Assembly: GCF_029869925.1 (NCBI RefSeq)
Contig: NZ_CP118605.1
Span: 3,686,001-3,750,000 of the forward strand
Direction: 5' to 3'
Length of the DNA: 64,000 bases
From: Microbulbifer bruguierae
GTDB taxonomy: Bacteria; Pseudomonadota; Gammaproteobacteria; Pseudomonadales; Cellvibrionaceae
In this document: one piece after another, positions 1-8,736 of the stretch
How positions within the stretch are numbered: the stretch's first letter is position 1
Layout: every line of letters begins with the position of its first letter
Position numbers and translations under genes: made by a program
Notes under the pieces: generated by a model
The model's database searches: none
Seen by the model: only the letters and a program-made list of their open reading frames with translations
Told to the model about the DNA's origin: nothing

Positions 1-979
1 GCCAGCGGCGGCGGTTTTTGTCTTTCTGACGGGTGAACAGGTCGGTGAGGGTCGCAGTGAATTCTTCGCTGTCGCTTTCCAGACCCTGTTTATGCAGCAA
101 CTCAAAGCCCTGGTACACAAGCTGCGCGCTCTGCGGGCGCTGGGCGGGATCTTTGGCCAGCAGTTTGTCCAGCAGGATGGCGAGTGGCTCGGGAATCTCC
201 GCCCACGCCTGTTGCGGCGGGGTGTGGGGTTCGTTGGTGATGCGGTTGGCCATGGCCAGGGCACCGGCGTCATGCTTGTCAAACGGGCGGCTGCCGCACA
301 GCAGTTCATAGGCAATGGTGCCGAGGCTGAACAGGTCGCTGCGGGCATCCAGAGTTTTGCCGAGGATCTGCTCCGGCGACATGGCGGTGATAGTGCCCGC
401 CAGCTGGTTTTCCGCCGTAAGGGTTTTTTCATCCAGCTGCAGGGATTTGGCGATGCCGAAATCGGTGATCTTGGCAGTGAGTTTGCCGCTGGCGCTGGTA
501 GTGATGAGGATATTGTCGGACTTGAGGTCGCGGTGAATGATGCCGAGGTCGTGGGCCTGCTGCAGGCCCTGGCAGATCTGCATCAGCAGGCTGAGCTTCT
601 GCTGCAGGCTGGGTGTCTGTTCGCGCATCCAGGCACGTAATGTGGTGCCCTCGATATATTCCATCACCAGCGCGATATTGCCGTTCTCTCCCTCTTGAGA
701 GCCGTCCAGCACATCGTGTAGGGCGACGATGTTCGGGTGGTTCAGCTGGGCCAGCAAGCGGGCTTCCTGCTGGATGCGCTCGCGGGCGTTCTGGCTGGCG
801 GCGTCGTCCTTCAGCTTCTTGATCGCCACCTGGCGGTGCAGTTTGAGGTCTTCGGCCAGGTAGACCACGCCCATGCCGCCGGCACCGAGGGTGCTCTGGA
901 TACGGTAGCGGTCGCTTTGGGTATCGGTACGGGTACCGGAGCTGATGCTGGGGGCAACCTTGGGGTCTGCGATGTCCAT
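1..979 (-). CDS. Hanks-type Ser/Thr protein kinase, 3' part cut by the window edge
   Basis: The minus-strand frame from the ATG at 979 stays open to base 1, so about 326 residues are visible and the C-terminus is missing. A eukaryotic-like kinase domain begins near residue 20. It shows a glycine-rich loop (GAGGMGVVY), the VAIKK lysine motif, a catalytic loop HRDLKSDN, DFGIAK for metal binding and an APE-like MSPEQ segment, so it should be an active RD-type kinase phosphorylating Ser/Thr. No membrane segment is reached before the edge. It follows a second, clearly paralogous kinase by about 100 bases on the same strand, and an FHA protein lies upstream of both. The start is the first ATG ahead of the kinase domain; its ribosome site is weak. 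Substrates are unknown. Confidence 0.9.
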   Translation of the reverse strand, partial: MDIADPKVAPSISSGTRTDTQSDRYRIQSTLGAGGMGVVYLAEDLKLHRQVAIKKLKDDAASQNARERIQQEARLLAQLNHPNIVALHDVLDGSQEGENGNIALVMEYIEGTTLRAWMREQTPSLQQKLSLLMQICQGLQQAHDLGIIHRDLKSDNILITTSASGKLTAKITDFGIAKSLQLDEKTLTAENQLAGTITAMSPEQILGKTLDARSDLFSLGTIAYELLCGSRPFDKHDAGALAMANRITNEPHTPPQQAWAEIPEPLAILLDKLLAKDPAQRPQSAQLVYQGFELLHKQGLESDSEEFTATLTDLFTRQKDKNRRRW

Positions 980-1080
980 CTGCGCGCGTTCTTTTTGTTA
1001 GAGCCTATTTACGCGCCCCGGCCGATACCCCTGGCCCGGGCTTGGGCGAGCCGGGCGGGAATCGCTGCGGGCGGGGCCCG

Positions 1081-3738
1081 TTACAGATTCGCGCTGGTCT
1101 CGCGGTGGCTGGCAATCTGGGAATTGCCCGCCTGGTCTTCGCTTCCTGCGTTGTTGCAGAGCCCCGGGTATTGCTGCCGGAGGTCGTTGAACGCGGGAAT
1201 GTTGCAGATTTTGACAAACCGCGCGGTGCAATACCAGATGGGAGAGATACCTTGTTCCAGGGTTTTGCGGATATGGGCCTTGGCGGAGAGCAGGTCGCCG
1301 GTGGTGATGTACACCTGGGCGCGGGCGTAATTGGTGTAGAGATCGTCCGGGGCGTCGCGGCGGATCTTGAGCAGGTTCTCCACCGCCTTTTCCGCTTCGC
1401 CCAGTTCCGCGTAGGCGCGGGCCTGCATCAGCAGCCCTTCCCAGTCGGTGCGATCATGGGTGATGTGTAGTGCGCGGCGCGCGAATTCCAGGGCCTTGTT
1501 GGGCTGCTGTTGCTCGCGGGCAATTTCCGCCCGGTACAGCAGCGGGTCGGCGTCTTTGGGGGCGAGGCTGGATACCCGTGCAAAGCAGCTCTGGGATTGT
1601 GTGTACTGCTTTTCGATGTAGTAGGCGAGGCACAGGTTGTAGGTGTCCATGGGGCCGATGCGGTCGAGACCCGCTTCGCTCAGCAGGCGGATGGTCTCTT
1701 CGGCATTGCCGGCATCCAGCATGTTTGCGGCCAGCAGGGAGACCGCGTCGATGCCATCGCTATTCAGCGCAATGGCCTGCTTCAGCACCTGGTTTGCCGC
1801 GTCCATGTCACCGCTGATGGTGAGGGTCAGGGCCTTGTGGTCCAGGTAGGCGTAGCTGGTGCGCAGTGCCAGGGCGCTGTCGATATGGGCCAGGGCCTGG
1901 GGGTAATCACCGCGGTGGTGGTGGTAGATGGCGCTCAGGTGGTGGTAGCTGGCCTTGTCCGGCAGTGTCAGCTTGAGGCGCGCCAGCAGGGCTTCGGCGC
2001 GGCCCGGGTCGTTGCGCAGGATCGCCAGGCGCAGTTCGCTGATCAGCAGTTCCGGCTGATTGTTGAGGCGCGCGGGGGCTTTGTACAGCAGGTCGGCGAG
2101 GCGTGCGTCGGCTTCCGCGGCTCTGGTGTTGAACTCGTGGTCGATGACCATTTCCGTGTAGAGCTCATACAGGGGAGCGAAGGCGCTGGCCCGCTGCTGC
2201 AGGGCATCCAGCTGGTCGAGCAGTTCGCCGAGGTTCAGGTAATCGGTGCGCCGGTCGTAGATTTCCAGATAGGTGAGGTAATCCTCGGCACTGATGTTTG
2301 AGGCCTGGTGACTTTCCCGGGGAGGGAAGGCTTCCAGCAGGTTGTCGATCTGGTACAGGGTGCGGGCGCGGCTCTCGAGCCCTTCCTCCAGTGACAGGCG
2401 GGTGCTGCGGCTGTCGATCACCGCGAGGGTATCGCTGTCCAGCAGTTCCAGCGACAGCTCGCAGCTGCGGCTGTCGCAGTCGATGGCGGGGATCAGCAGC
2501 AGGTCCGCATTCAGGGATTTGGCCTGGGTGGCCAGCGGCAGGCCGCTCAGTTTGTGGGACTCCGCATAGGAAATCAGGTACAGGCCTTCACGCGCGGACA
2601 GTCCCTGCTTGAGGGCGCTCAGGACATTGCTGGTGAGCAGCTGCCGGTTGCGGCTGTCGGGGGTTTCCGGTTGTGCGGCGGGTGTCGTGGTGTCCAGTAC
2701 GGCAATGTATTTGCCCTGCGCCGGCTGTATGGGAGTGCCGCCGGGGTTGTTGAGCAGCAGCGCGGCGACGCCCAGTACACAGACTGCCACCGCAGCGATG
2801 GCGCTGCGCCGCCACCAGTTAACTGCGGGCTTGCGGTGCTGAAAAAAACTTTCCGCGGTTACGGTTGCGGTAATGCTGTGGGTGCGGGTAAAGCTGGTGG
2901 TGTTGCCGCGCATCTGCATCAGCAGGGTTTCCAACTCCGCGGCCACCGTGGCGGCGTTGAGCGGGCGTTGCTCCGGTGTTTTCGCCAGCAGCTGATCCAG
3001 CAGCTGGCACAGGGACTGCGGCAGTTCCGGCGCCAGTCGCGCTGCCGGTGGATGCGGGCTTTTTACGATGCGGTCGACAACCACATAGGGGCTGTTGTTT
3101 TCCCCGAATGGATTTTGTCCACACAGCAACCGATACGCGAGTACCCCGAGGGCGAACAGGTCGCTGCGGTTGTCCAGGGGTTTGCCCTGGGCCTGTTCCG
3201 GCGACATGGTCCCCCAGCTTCCGGCCACATGCTGCTCGCGGGTCAGGTCGCTGTCTTCGTTCCAGTGCTTGGCGATGCCGAAATCGGTGATTTTTACCGT
3301 GCCGTTGCTGTCGACCAGGATATTTTCCGCTTTGAGGTCCCGGTGAATGATGCCGGCACCGTGCGCGCGGATGAGGCCGGCACAGATCTGTTTCAGCAGC
3401 TGCAGTTTCTGCTCCAGATCCGGGGCGTGTTCCTTTTGCCAGCGCTCAAGATTGCAGCCGTCGACGTACTCCATCACCAGGGCGATATCGTGCTCACTTT
3501 CGACAACGTCGTACAGCTGGACAATATTGTTGTGATTGAGTTGCGCGAGCAGCAATGCCTCGCGGCGGATACGCTCGCCGGCGTTACTGCTGTTCGGGTT
3601 GCGGAGGAGTTTTTTGATGGCCACCTGGCGGTTGAGGCGTTCATCGGTGGCGAGATAGACCACGCCCATACCACCGGACCCGAGTCTGGCGGTAGCGCGG
3701 TAGCGGCCGATGTAGAAAGGTAGTTGCTCAGCGTGCAT
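1081..3738 (-). CDS. Membrane-anchored Ser/Thr protein kinase with periplasmic TPR-type region
   Basis: This 885-residue protein carries an N-terminal Hanks-type kinase domain (about residues 10-272). It has the GSGGMGVVY loop, VAIKK around residue 40, HRDLKAEN at 132-139, DFGIAK at 152-157 and MSPEQ near 180. A hydrophobic segment at about 311-329, preceded by WWRR, is a single transmembrane helix, so the kinase faces the cytoplasm. The remaining roughly 550 residues are alpha-helical, with repeat spacing like tetratricopeptide repeats towards the C-terminus, and would lie in the periplasm. This matches bacterial receptor-like kinases that sense or scaffold through TPRs. The next gene downstream is a paralogous kinase, and an FHA phospho-threonine-binding protein lies upstream, pointing to one signalling unit. 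The ligand and targets cannot be read from the sequence. Confidence 0.93.
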   Translation of the reverse strand: MHAEQLPFYIGRYRATARLGSGGMGVVYLATDERLNRQVAIKKLLRNPNSSNAGERIRREALLLAQLNHNNIVQLYDVVESEHDIALVMEYVDGCNLERWQKEHAPDLEQKLQLLKQICAGLIRAHGAGIIHRDLKAENILVDSNGTVKITDFGIAKHWNEDSDLTREQHVAGSWGTMSPEQAQGKPLDNRSDLFALGVLAYRLLCGQNPFGENNSPYVVVDRIVKSPHPPAARLAPELPQSLCQLLDQLLAKTPEQRPLNAATVAAELETLLMQMRGNTTSFTRTHSITATVTAESFFQHRKPAVNWWRRSAIAAVAVCVLGVAALLLNNPGGTPIQPAQGKYIAVLDTTTPAAQPETPDSRNRQLLTSNVLSALKQGLSAREGLYLISYAESHKLSGLPLATQAKSLNADLLLIPAIDCDSRSCELSLELLDSDTLAVIDSRSTRLSLEEGLESRARTLYQIDNLLEAFPPRESHQASNISAEDYLTYLEIYDRRTDYLNLGELLDQLDALQQRASAFAPLYELYTEMVIDHEFNTRAAEADARLADLLYKAPARLNNQPELLISELRLAILRNDPGRAEALLARLKLTLPDKASYHHLSAIYHHHRGDYPQALAHIDSALALRTSYAYLDHKALTLTISGDMDAANQVLKQAIALNSDGIDAVSLLAANMLDAGNAEETIRLLSEAGLDRIGPMDTYNLCLAYYIEKQYTQSQSCFARVSSLAPKDADPLLYRAEIAREQQQPNKALEFARRALHITHDRTDWEGLLMQARAYAELGEAEKAVENLLKIRRDAPDDLYTNYARAQVYITTGDLLSAKAHIRKTLEQGISPIWYCTARFVKICNIPAFNDLRQQYPGLCNNAGSEDQAGNSQIASHRETSANL

Positions 3739-3819
3739 GTATTCGACAGCGGTAAATCAATCGCGGGTTAACCGCTGGCCCTGGTTTTTGTGCCGCTTCC
3801 TGCAGGCGAAGGTTGCAAG

Positions 3820-4818
3820 TCAGACCGGCTCTGCTGGTACGGGGTATTCGCCGGTGGTGGCTTCCAGTTGTTCTTTCTGTGACCCCTTGAAGATATCCAG
3901 CTGATTACAGCCCAGGCGCATTTCGTAAGAGCGGCGCTCTACCAGGCGCGAGGTGTCGATCGCATCCGGCAGGCTATCGGCGATCTGTTTGCGGGCGCGG
4001 AATATCTGGGTGTTGAGGTGGTTTACGTTGATGCCCAGTTCGCGGATTGCCAGGTCCACGGCCACCCAGCCCTGGTCACTGGGGGCGACACCGCGTTGAA
4101 TGTCCCGGATGCGGGCGCGGGCCAGATACACCAGCAGGCAGTTGTGGGTGCGTGCGGGCAGGTCCAGTTTCATCGCGTCTTTGGCCAGTTGCAGCTGCAC
4201 GTGTTCTTCGTGGTGGCTGACAGTAAAGCGCAGGCGAAAGTCGGAGATACACAGGCTTTTGAGCGAGAGTTCGGTGGTGGTGCTCTGGCTGTTGCCGAGA
4301 AACAGCTGCCAGCTGCTGTGGGCACAGTCGATGCGGTTGCCGTGCATGACGACCTTGGCACTTTTCCCGTGTTCGCTATCGTCCAGTAACTCGTAAATCC
4401 AGACCCCGTTGACGGGATTGAAATGCAGGCTGGCGATGGGATCGTGTTCGTCGGGCAGCAGGTGGTAGGACTCCAGCACCTGGCTATCACCGGTGTGGAT
4501 ATCGATCAGCAGGTTTTCCGGCGGGTCCAGGTTTTCTACCTTCCACTCCGGATTGATGGCGCGGCCAAAGGTAAGCCGGTCGCCCTGTTGCAATTGCTGG
4601 TTTTTTGCCGGAATCAGTTGCTGGCCATTCACCCAGGTGCCGTTGCGGCTGAGGTCGCGGATGACCCAGTGGCTGCCGGTCCATTGAATGGCGGCGTGGA
4701 TGCCGGAAATTTCCGGCAGCGTGATGCGTGTGTCGGCAACGCCCTGGCGGCGGCCAATGGTGTGGTGCGCCATCAGATAGACAGGTTGATCCCGATCAGG
4801 ATGCTGCAAGCAGGCCAT
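3820..4818 (-). CDS. FHA-domain protein with C-terminal winged-helix-like domain
   Basis: The N-terminal ~80 residues form a forkhead-associated domain: IGRR, the SGIHA phosphothreonine-contact segment, and NGTWVNG near residues 59-65. FHA domains bind phosphothreonine peptides, which fits the two Ser/Thr kinase genes immediately downstream on the same strand. The last ~110 residues have the pattern of an OmpR-type winged helix, with a hydrophobic helix followed by a basic recognition-helix-like stretch (FRARKQI), so it may couple phosphorylation to transcription; that is inference. An in-frame extension reaches 4995, but I chose the ATG at 4818 because GGGGAAGGGA lies just upstream and the FHA fold begins right after it. 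The product is 332 residues. Confidence 0.85.
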   Translation of the reverse strand: MACLQHPDRDQPVYLMAHHTIGRRQGVADTRITLPEISGIHAAIQWTGSHWVIRDLSRNGTWVNGQQLIPAKNQQLQQGDRLTFGRAINPEWKVENLDPPENLLIDIHTGDSQVLESYHLLPDEHDPIASLHFNPVNGVWIYELLDDSEHGKSAKVVMHGNRIDCAHSSWQLFLGNSQSTTTELSLKSLCISDFRLRFTVSHHEEHVQLQLAKDAMKLDLPARTHNCLLVYLARARIRDIQRGVAPSDQGWVAVDLAIRELGINVNHLNTQIFRARKQIADSLPDAIDTSRLVERRSYEMRLGCNQLDIFKGSQKEQLEATTGEYPVPAEPV

Positions 4819-5246
4819 GTAAAGTCCCTTCCCCAAATAAACCCCGCCCCGCGAGCCTGGCAGCGGGCGCTGCCAGTAGTGCGCGGGTGCAGTAATTATC
4901 AAGACAGGGCGGCCGGGCTGCCTCTTGCCGGGCACAGCCATGTGCGCGGCAGTGCACCAGGAAATCATCTTGTACGTGATTTCTGGCCGGGCCAAATTTT
5001 TTCGCCGGGGCGCGTTGCAGGATTCGAGTGGCTACTACGATTGCTCGTCGGGCAGTGTGCGCCACTTCTCATTTTTCATCGCTGCAACAGAGTTGCGCGC
5101 CTCTGTCTTGAGTCAGTGTCTGCTAACCAGTAGGTGAGCGTCCACTTTGGTGTTGTTGCCACCATTTATACCCGACTGCGCATTGAATGCAACGACTGAA
5201 TGCGATTTGTTGTCATTTGGAGCAAAGATTGCGCGGGTGCCCGGGA
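4819..5246. other. Intergenic region upstream of the FHA gene
   Basis: About 430 bases separate the FHA gene start from the stop of the MarR-type gene, both read on the minus strand. It probably holds the promoter of the FHA/kinase group. I see no convincing hairpin with a T-tract, no small gene with a ribosome site, and no repeat here. Confidence 0.5.
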
Positions 5247-6101
5247 TTACTCTTCTTCGCCCTCATTTTGGGCGTCTTCCTGCTCCGGGAGTTTGCGGCT
5301 GTCCTTACGGTCCAGGTCGCCCACGTCCAGTACCGGCGAGGCGTCGATGTGCTCCGCATCCATCATCAGTGCCACCCGCTGCAGGGAGGAAATGATCATC
5401 GACTGCTCCCACGCCCTCAGATCACGGAACTGTTTGACGAAATGCTCCTGTAGGGGGGTCGGTGCATCGCGAATGATCTCTGCACCCTTGTCGGTGAGGT
5501 AGGCGTGTACCTTGCGCTTGTCTTCGGCGGAGCGCTCCCGGTACACCAGTCCGCGTTTCTCCAGACGATCGAGAATGGTGGTTACCGTGGCCTGACTGAG
5601 GCTGATTTCCTTTGCCAGGGCGCCGATGGTGACCTGCCCCTGTTCGCGGATGGCCTGCAGCAGTAACAGCTGGGGTGCGGTCAGCCCCGCGGTCTTTACC
5701 AGCTGTTTGGAGTGCAGGTCGGTGGCGCGGATCAGGCGGCGCAGGGTGATCAATACTTCTTCAATTTTATCCATCAGCGGCAGGCTCTCGAGTTCGCGGC
5801 GGCTTAATTGTCCGCGCCCGACTTTAGGTGCTGAGCCGCTTTTGTCAATTGTGGCTCCGCCCGGCGCCCCCCGGTAGGGGGATTTTGAGTGACCGGCCTG
5901 TTTCTGCGTGGCAGCAGGCGACGTGTTTTGCGGTGCTTGCGGCGGGGGCGTTGCGCGCGCATCGATGCCCTGTGCGCCCCGATGGTTGCTGGGTTCTTCG
6001 TGGCTTTCGGCGCCTTCCGGGGTGCTGAAACTGGTTGCATCCTGATCAAATTGCATGCGGCTTGGCCTTGCGCCCTCAATATTCTTTAGAGTACTATGCA
6101 T
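5247..6101 (-). CDS. ectR: MarR-family regulator divergent from the ectoine operon (EctR-type)
   Basis: The MarR winged-helix core spans roughly residues 112-245. It contains GLTAPQLLLLQAI, a recognition helix around LSQATVTTILDRLEKRGL and the basic wing YRERSAEDKRKVHAYLT. Position and family match EctR, the repressor that sits beside ectABC-ask in halophilic methanotrophs and many marine bacteria. The first ~105 residues are low complexity, rich in Pro, Ala, Gln, Ser and Gly, and not part of the MarR fold. EctR proteins are usually about 180-200 residues, so the real start may be the Met at 5774, which would give 175 residues. The 6101 ATG has no clear ribosome site. Reading through 327 bases without a stop in GC-rich DNA is not proof of coding. 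The C-terminus is acidic (EDAQNEGEEE). Confidence 0.82.
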   Translation of the reverse strand: MHSTLKNIEGARPSRMQFDQDATSFSTPEGAESHEEPSNHRGAQGIDARATPPPQAPQNTSPAATQKQAGHSKSPYRGAPGGATIDKSGSAPKVGRGQLSRRELESLPLMDKIEEVLITLRRLIRATDLHSKQLVKTAGLTAPQLLLLQAIREQGQVTIGALAKEISLSQATVTTILDRLEKRGLVYRERSAEDKRKVHAYLTDKGAEIIRDAPTPLQEHFVKQFRDLRAWEQSMIISSLQRVALMMDAEHIDASPVLDVGDLDRKDSRKLPEQEDAQNEGEEE

Positions 6102-6217
6102 TCAAATGTTTAGAGCAGTAAATAATTTTTTGCTCGAAAGGTCAAATTTCAAACATAAATACGTAATTAAGGCGTGATTTATACTTTGTTACGAAAGTTT
6201 GATAGAGATCTAACAAT
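6102..6217. promoter_or_regulatory. AT-rich ectA/ectR divergent promoter region
   Basis: This short AT-rich stretch separates the annotated ectR start from ectA and is clearly different in composition from the flanking genes. A possible sigma-70 pair is TTGCTC near 6130 followed 17 bases later by ACATAA, and TATACT at 6180-6185 is a second -10 candidate. A 12-base direct repeat, TTTAGAGTACTA (6085-6096) and TTTAGAGCAGTA (6109-6120), straddles the annotated ectR start and could be a regulator site. These assignments come from inspection only. Confidence 0.45.
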
Positions 6218-6862
6218 TTGATGACTAAATGTGTTGCTCTGGAGGCAGCTTTGAGTGCGACAAGCGAACAGAAAGAAGAAGACTCAATTGATGACAAGGT
6301 AAAGCAGGCGCAGCAGGCAGAAGCCCCTAAGGCTCTTGCGCTGGATACCCAGCTGCTGCTGCGCCGCCCGGTCAGTGAAGACGGTGCCGCCGTGCACCGC
6401 TTGATCGGCAACTGCCCACCGCTGGATACCAACTCTCTTTACTGCAACCTGCTGCAGGCCAGCCACTTTGCTGCCACCAGTGTGGCCGCGGAGCTGAATG
6501 GCGAGCTGGTGGGCTTTATCTCCGGCTATCTCATTCCCGAACGTCCCGACACGCTGTTTGTGTGGCAGGTGGCGGTAGCGGAACAGGGGCGTGGCATGGG
6601 CCTTGCCGGGCGTATGTTGCGGGAGATTCTTGCCCGCCCTGCCTGTGCGCAGGTTTCCCACCTCGAAACCACCATCACCCCGGATAACGACGCTTCCTGG
6701 GCACTGTTTCGCAGCCTGGCGCGCAAGCTGGACGCCGCTTGTGTCGACTCGGTGATGTTTGACCGCAAACGTCATTTCAACGGCCAGCACGACAGCGAGA
6801 TGCTGCTGCGCATCGGGCCTTTTGCCGGAATTGCACCGGCTGTGCGCGGTGTCGCCGGCTGA
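6218..6862 (+). CDS. ectA: L-2,4-diaminobutyrate N-acetyltransferase
   Basis: EctA acetylates L-2,4-diaminobutyrate to N-gamma-acetyl-diaminobutyrate, the second step of ectoine synthesis. The GNAT fold is visible from about residue 47: LLRRPVSEDGAAVHRLI, then the conserved family block PPLDTNSLYCNLLQASHF, the acetyl-CoA loop VAEQGRGMGLAGRML, and ETTITPDNDASWALF. The roughly 45-residue N-terminal tail is longer than in many EctA proteins and is acidic and low complexity, so an internal start is possible. It is the first gene of ectABC-ask and is followed by ectB after 83 bases. Confidence 0.95.
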   Translation: MMTKCVALEAALSATSEQKEEDSIDDKVKQAQQAEAPKALALDTQLLLRRPVSEDGAAVHRLIGNCPPLDTNSLYCNLLQASHFAATSVAAELNGELVGFISGYLIPERPDTLFVWQVAVAEQGRGMGLAGRMLREILARPACAQVSHLETTITPDNDASWALFRSLARKLDAACVDSVMFDRKRHFNGQHDSEMLLRIGPFAGIAPAVRGVAG

Positions 6863-6945
6863 GCGGGTAATGCCGCTCTGTGTATCGAACCGCCGTTTCT
6901 GTTTTTTCACGTATTAAAACCAACAACTCAAGAAGGGTTGCCAAT

Positions 6946-8280
6946 ATGAAAGTCTTTGATGAGATCGAATCCGAAGTAATGAGTTATGCCCGCGCTTTTC
7001 CGCGGGTTTTCAACAAGGCCCAGGGCGAATACCTGTACGACGAAGAGGGCAATCAGTATCTGGATTTCCTCGCCGGTGCCGGCACCCTGAATTACGGCCA
7101 CAACAATCCGGTATTCAAGCAAGCGCTGCTGGAATATATCCAGCGCGACGGCATCACCCACGGCCTGGATCTGCACACCAAAGCCAAGCGTGAATTCCTG
7201 GAAACCTTTTACGAAAAAATCCTGCAGCCACGCGACATGTCGTACGTCATGCAGTTCACTGGCCCTACCGGAACCAACGCGGTAGAAGCGGCGCTGAAAA
7301 TTGCGCGCAAGTACAAAGGCCGCGAGAACGTGATTTCCTTCACCAATGGTTTCCACGGCTGCAGCCTGGGTGCGCTCTCCGCTACCGGTAACTCGCACCA
7401 CCGCGGCGCGTCCGGCGTAAGCATGAGCGGTGTTGCGCGCATGCCCTACGACGGCTACCTGGGAGACGACATCGACACCACGGCGTTTCTCGACAAGGTA
7501 CTGAGTGATTCTTCCAGCGGCATCGACCATCCGGCGGCAGTGCTGGTGGAAACCGTACAGGGTGAGGGCGGTATTAACGCGGCCAGCATCGAATGGCTGC
7601 GCAATCTGCAGGACGTGTGCAAAAAACACGACGTACTGTTGATTGTCGACGACATCCAGGCCGGATGTGGCCGTACCGGCAGCTACTTCAGTTTTGAAGA
7701 AGCGGGTATCCAGCCTGACATCGTCACCCTGTCCAAGTCCCTCAGTGGTTACGGCCTGCCGTTCGCGGTGGTACTGATGAAGCCGGAGCTGGACCAGTGG
7801 AAGCCGGGTGAGCACAACGGTACTTTCCGTGGCAACAATCTGGCCTTCGTCACCGCGACCGCCGCGATCAATCACTACTGGAGTGATGACCGCTTCGCCA
7901 AAGAGGTGCAGCGCAAGGGGGACTACATCGAGCAGCGTCTGCAGAAGATTGTCGACCTGTACGGCGACGGCAATATGACTACCCGCGGTCGCGGTATGTT
8001 CCGCGGTCTCAATTGTGTCAGCGGTGAGCTCGCCGACAAAATCACGACGGAAGCCTTCCGCAACGGTCTGGTTATCGAAACCAGTGGCGCTGACGATCAC
8101 GTAGTGAAAACCCTGTGCCCGCTCACGATCAGTGATGAAAACCTCACCAGGGCACTGGATATCGTCGAGGCGGCGGTGGCCAAAGTGCTGAAAGGTAGCG
8201 AAGTACCGGAAGAGTACGACTTTTTCGCCGACGACAATGTCGCGGTGCCGGGAAAAAATACCCTGGCCGGTGCGGCCTGA
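6946..8280 (+). CDS. ectB: Diaminobutyrate-2-oxoglutarate transaminase
   Basis: EctB is the class III PLP aminotransferase that makes L-2,4-diaminobutyrate from aspartate-semialdehyde and glutamate, the committed step of ectoine synthesis. Recognisable blocks are LDFLAGAGTLNYGHNNP, TGPTGTNAVEAALKIARK, FHGCSLGALSATGN, IVDDIQAGCGRTGSYF and the PLP lysine in TLSKSLSG (Lys264). The open frame runs up to 6880, but the ATG at 6946 is preceded by AGAAGG and begins MKVFDEIESEV, the usual EctB start. The resulting 444 residues are close to the family length of about 420-430. Confidence 0.97.
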   Translation: MKVFDEIESEVMSYARAFPRVFNKAQGEYLYDEEGNQYLDFLAGAGTLNYGHNNPVFKQALLEYIQRDGITHGLDLHTKAKREFLETFYEKILQPRDMSYVMQFTGPTGTNAVEAALKIARKYKGRENVISFTNGFHGCSLGALSATGNSHHRGASGVSMSGVARMPYDGYLGDDIDTTAFLDKVLSDSSSGIDHPAAVLVETVQGEGGINAASIEWLRNLQDVCKKHDVLLIVDDIQAGCGRTGSYFSFEEAGIQPDIVTLSKSLSGYGLPFAVVLMKPELDQWKPGEHNGTFRGNNLAFVTATAAINHYWSDDRFAKEVQRKGDYIEQRLQKIVDLYGDGNMTTRGRGMFRGLNCVSGELADKITTEAFRNGLVIETSGADDHVVKTLCPLTISDENLTRALDIVEAAVAKVLKGSEVPEEYDFFADDNVAVPGKNTLAGAA

Positions 8281-8331
8281 TTTTTTCCATACCTTAAGCA
8301 ATAAATAAAATTATCTGAAACGAGTTGAGTA

Positions 8332-8736
8332 ATGATTGTAAGAAGTCTGCAAGAAGCCGAAAAAACCGATCGCCGTATTGTTTCCGAGGGCTGGGAGAGC
8401 ACCCGCCTGTTGCTGAAAAACGACAACATGGGTTTTTCCTTCCACATCACTACGATCTATGAAGGTGCGGATTTGCACCTGCATTACCAGAACCACCTGG
8501 AATCCGTGTACTGCATCTCCGGCGAGGGTTCGGTCATGGCAGAAACCGACGGCGTGGTGCATGAAATCACTCCGGGGACTATCTACATCCTGGATAAAAA
8601 CGACAAGCACGTACTGAAAGCCAAGTCCGAAATGAAAATGGCCTGCGTATTCAATCCGCCTCTGCACGGCAAGGAAGTGCACAACGCTGACGGCGCCTAC
8701 GAGCTGGATGCGGAAGAGGTGAATGACGAAAAATAA
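8332..8736 (+). CDS. ectC: L-ectoine synthase
   Basis: This 134-residue cupin cyclises N-gamma-acetyl-diaminobutyrate to ectoine with loss of water, the last step of the pathway. It begins with [14 protein letters not shown] and contains the EctC cupin signatures: [18 protein letters not shown], the [10 protein letters not shown] turn and [11 protein letters not shown]. Length and motifs match the family throughout. The last 14 bases overlap the longest reading of the downstream aspartokinase gene, so translation of the two is probably coupled. Confidence 0.97.
   Translation: MIVRSLQEAEKTDRRIVSEGWESTRLLLKNDNMGFSFHITTIYEGADLHLHYQNHLESVYCISGEGSVMAETDGVVHEITPGTIYILDKNDKHVLKAKSEMKMACVFNPPLHGKEVHNADGAYELDAEEVNDEK

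Noticed and set aside
1..4818. Type VI secretion regulatory cluster (PpkA/Fha)
   Set aside because: Kinase plus FHA genes occur there, but no tss genes are visible and the FHA protein has a different C-terminal domain. The left edge hides the rest.
6928..8301. 457-residue open frame on the minus strand
   Set aside because: It mirrors ectB, whose motifs and ribosome site are convincing.
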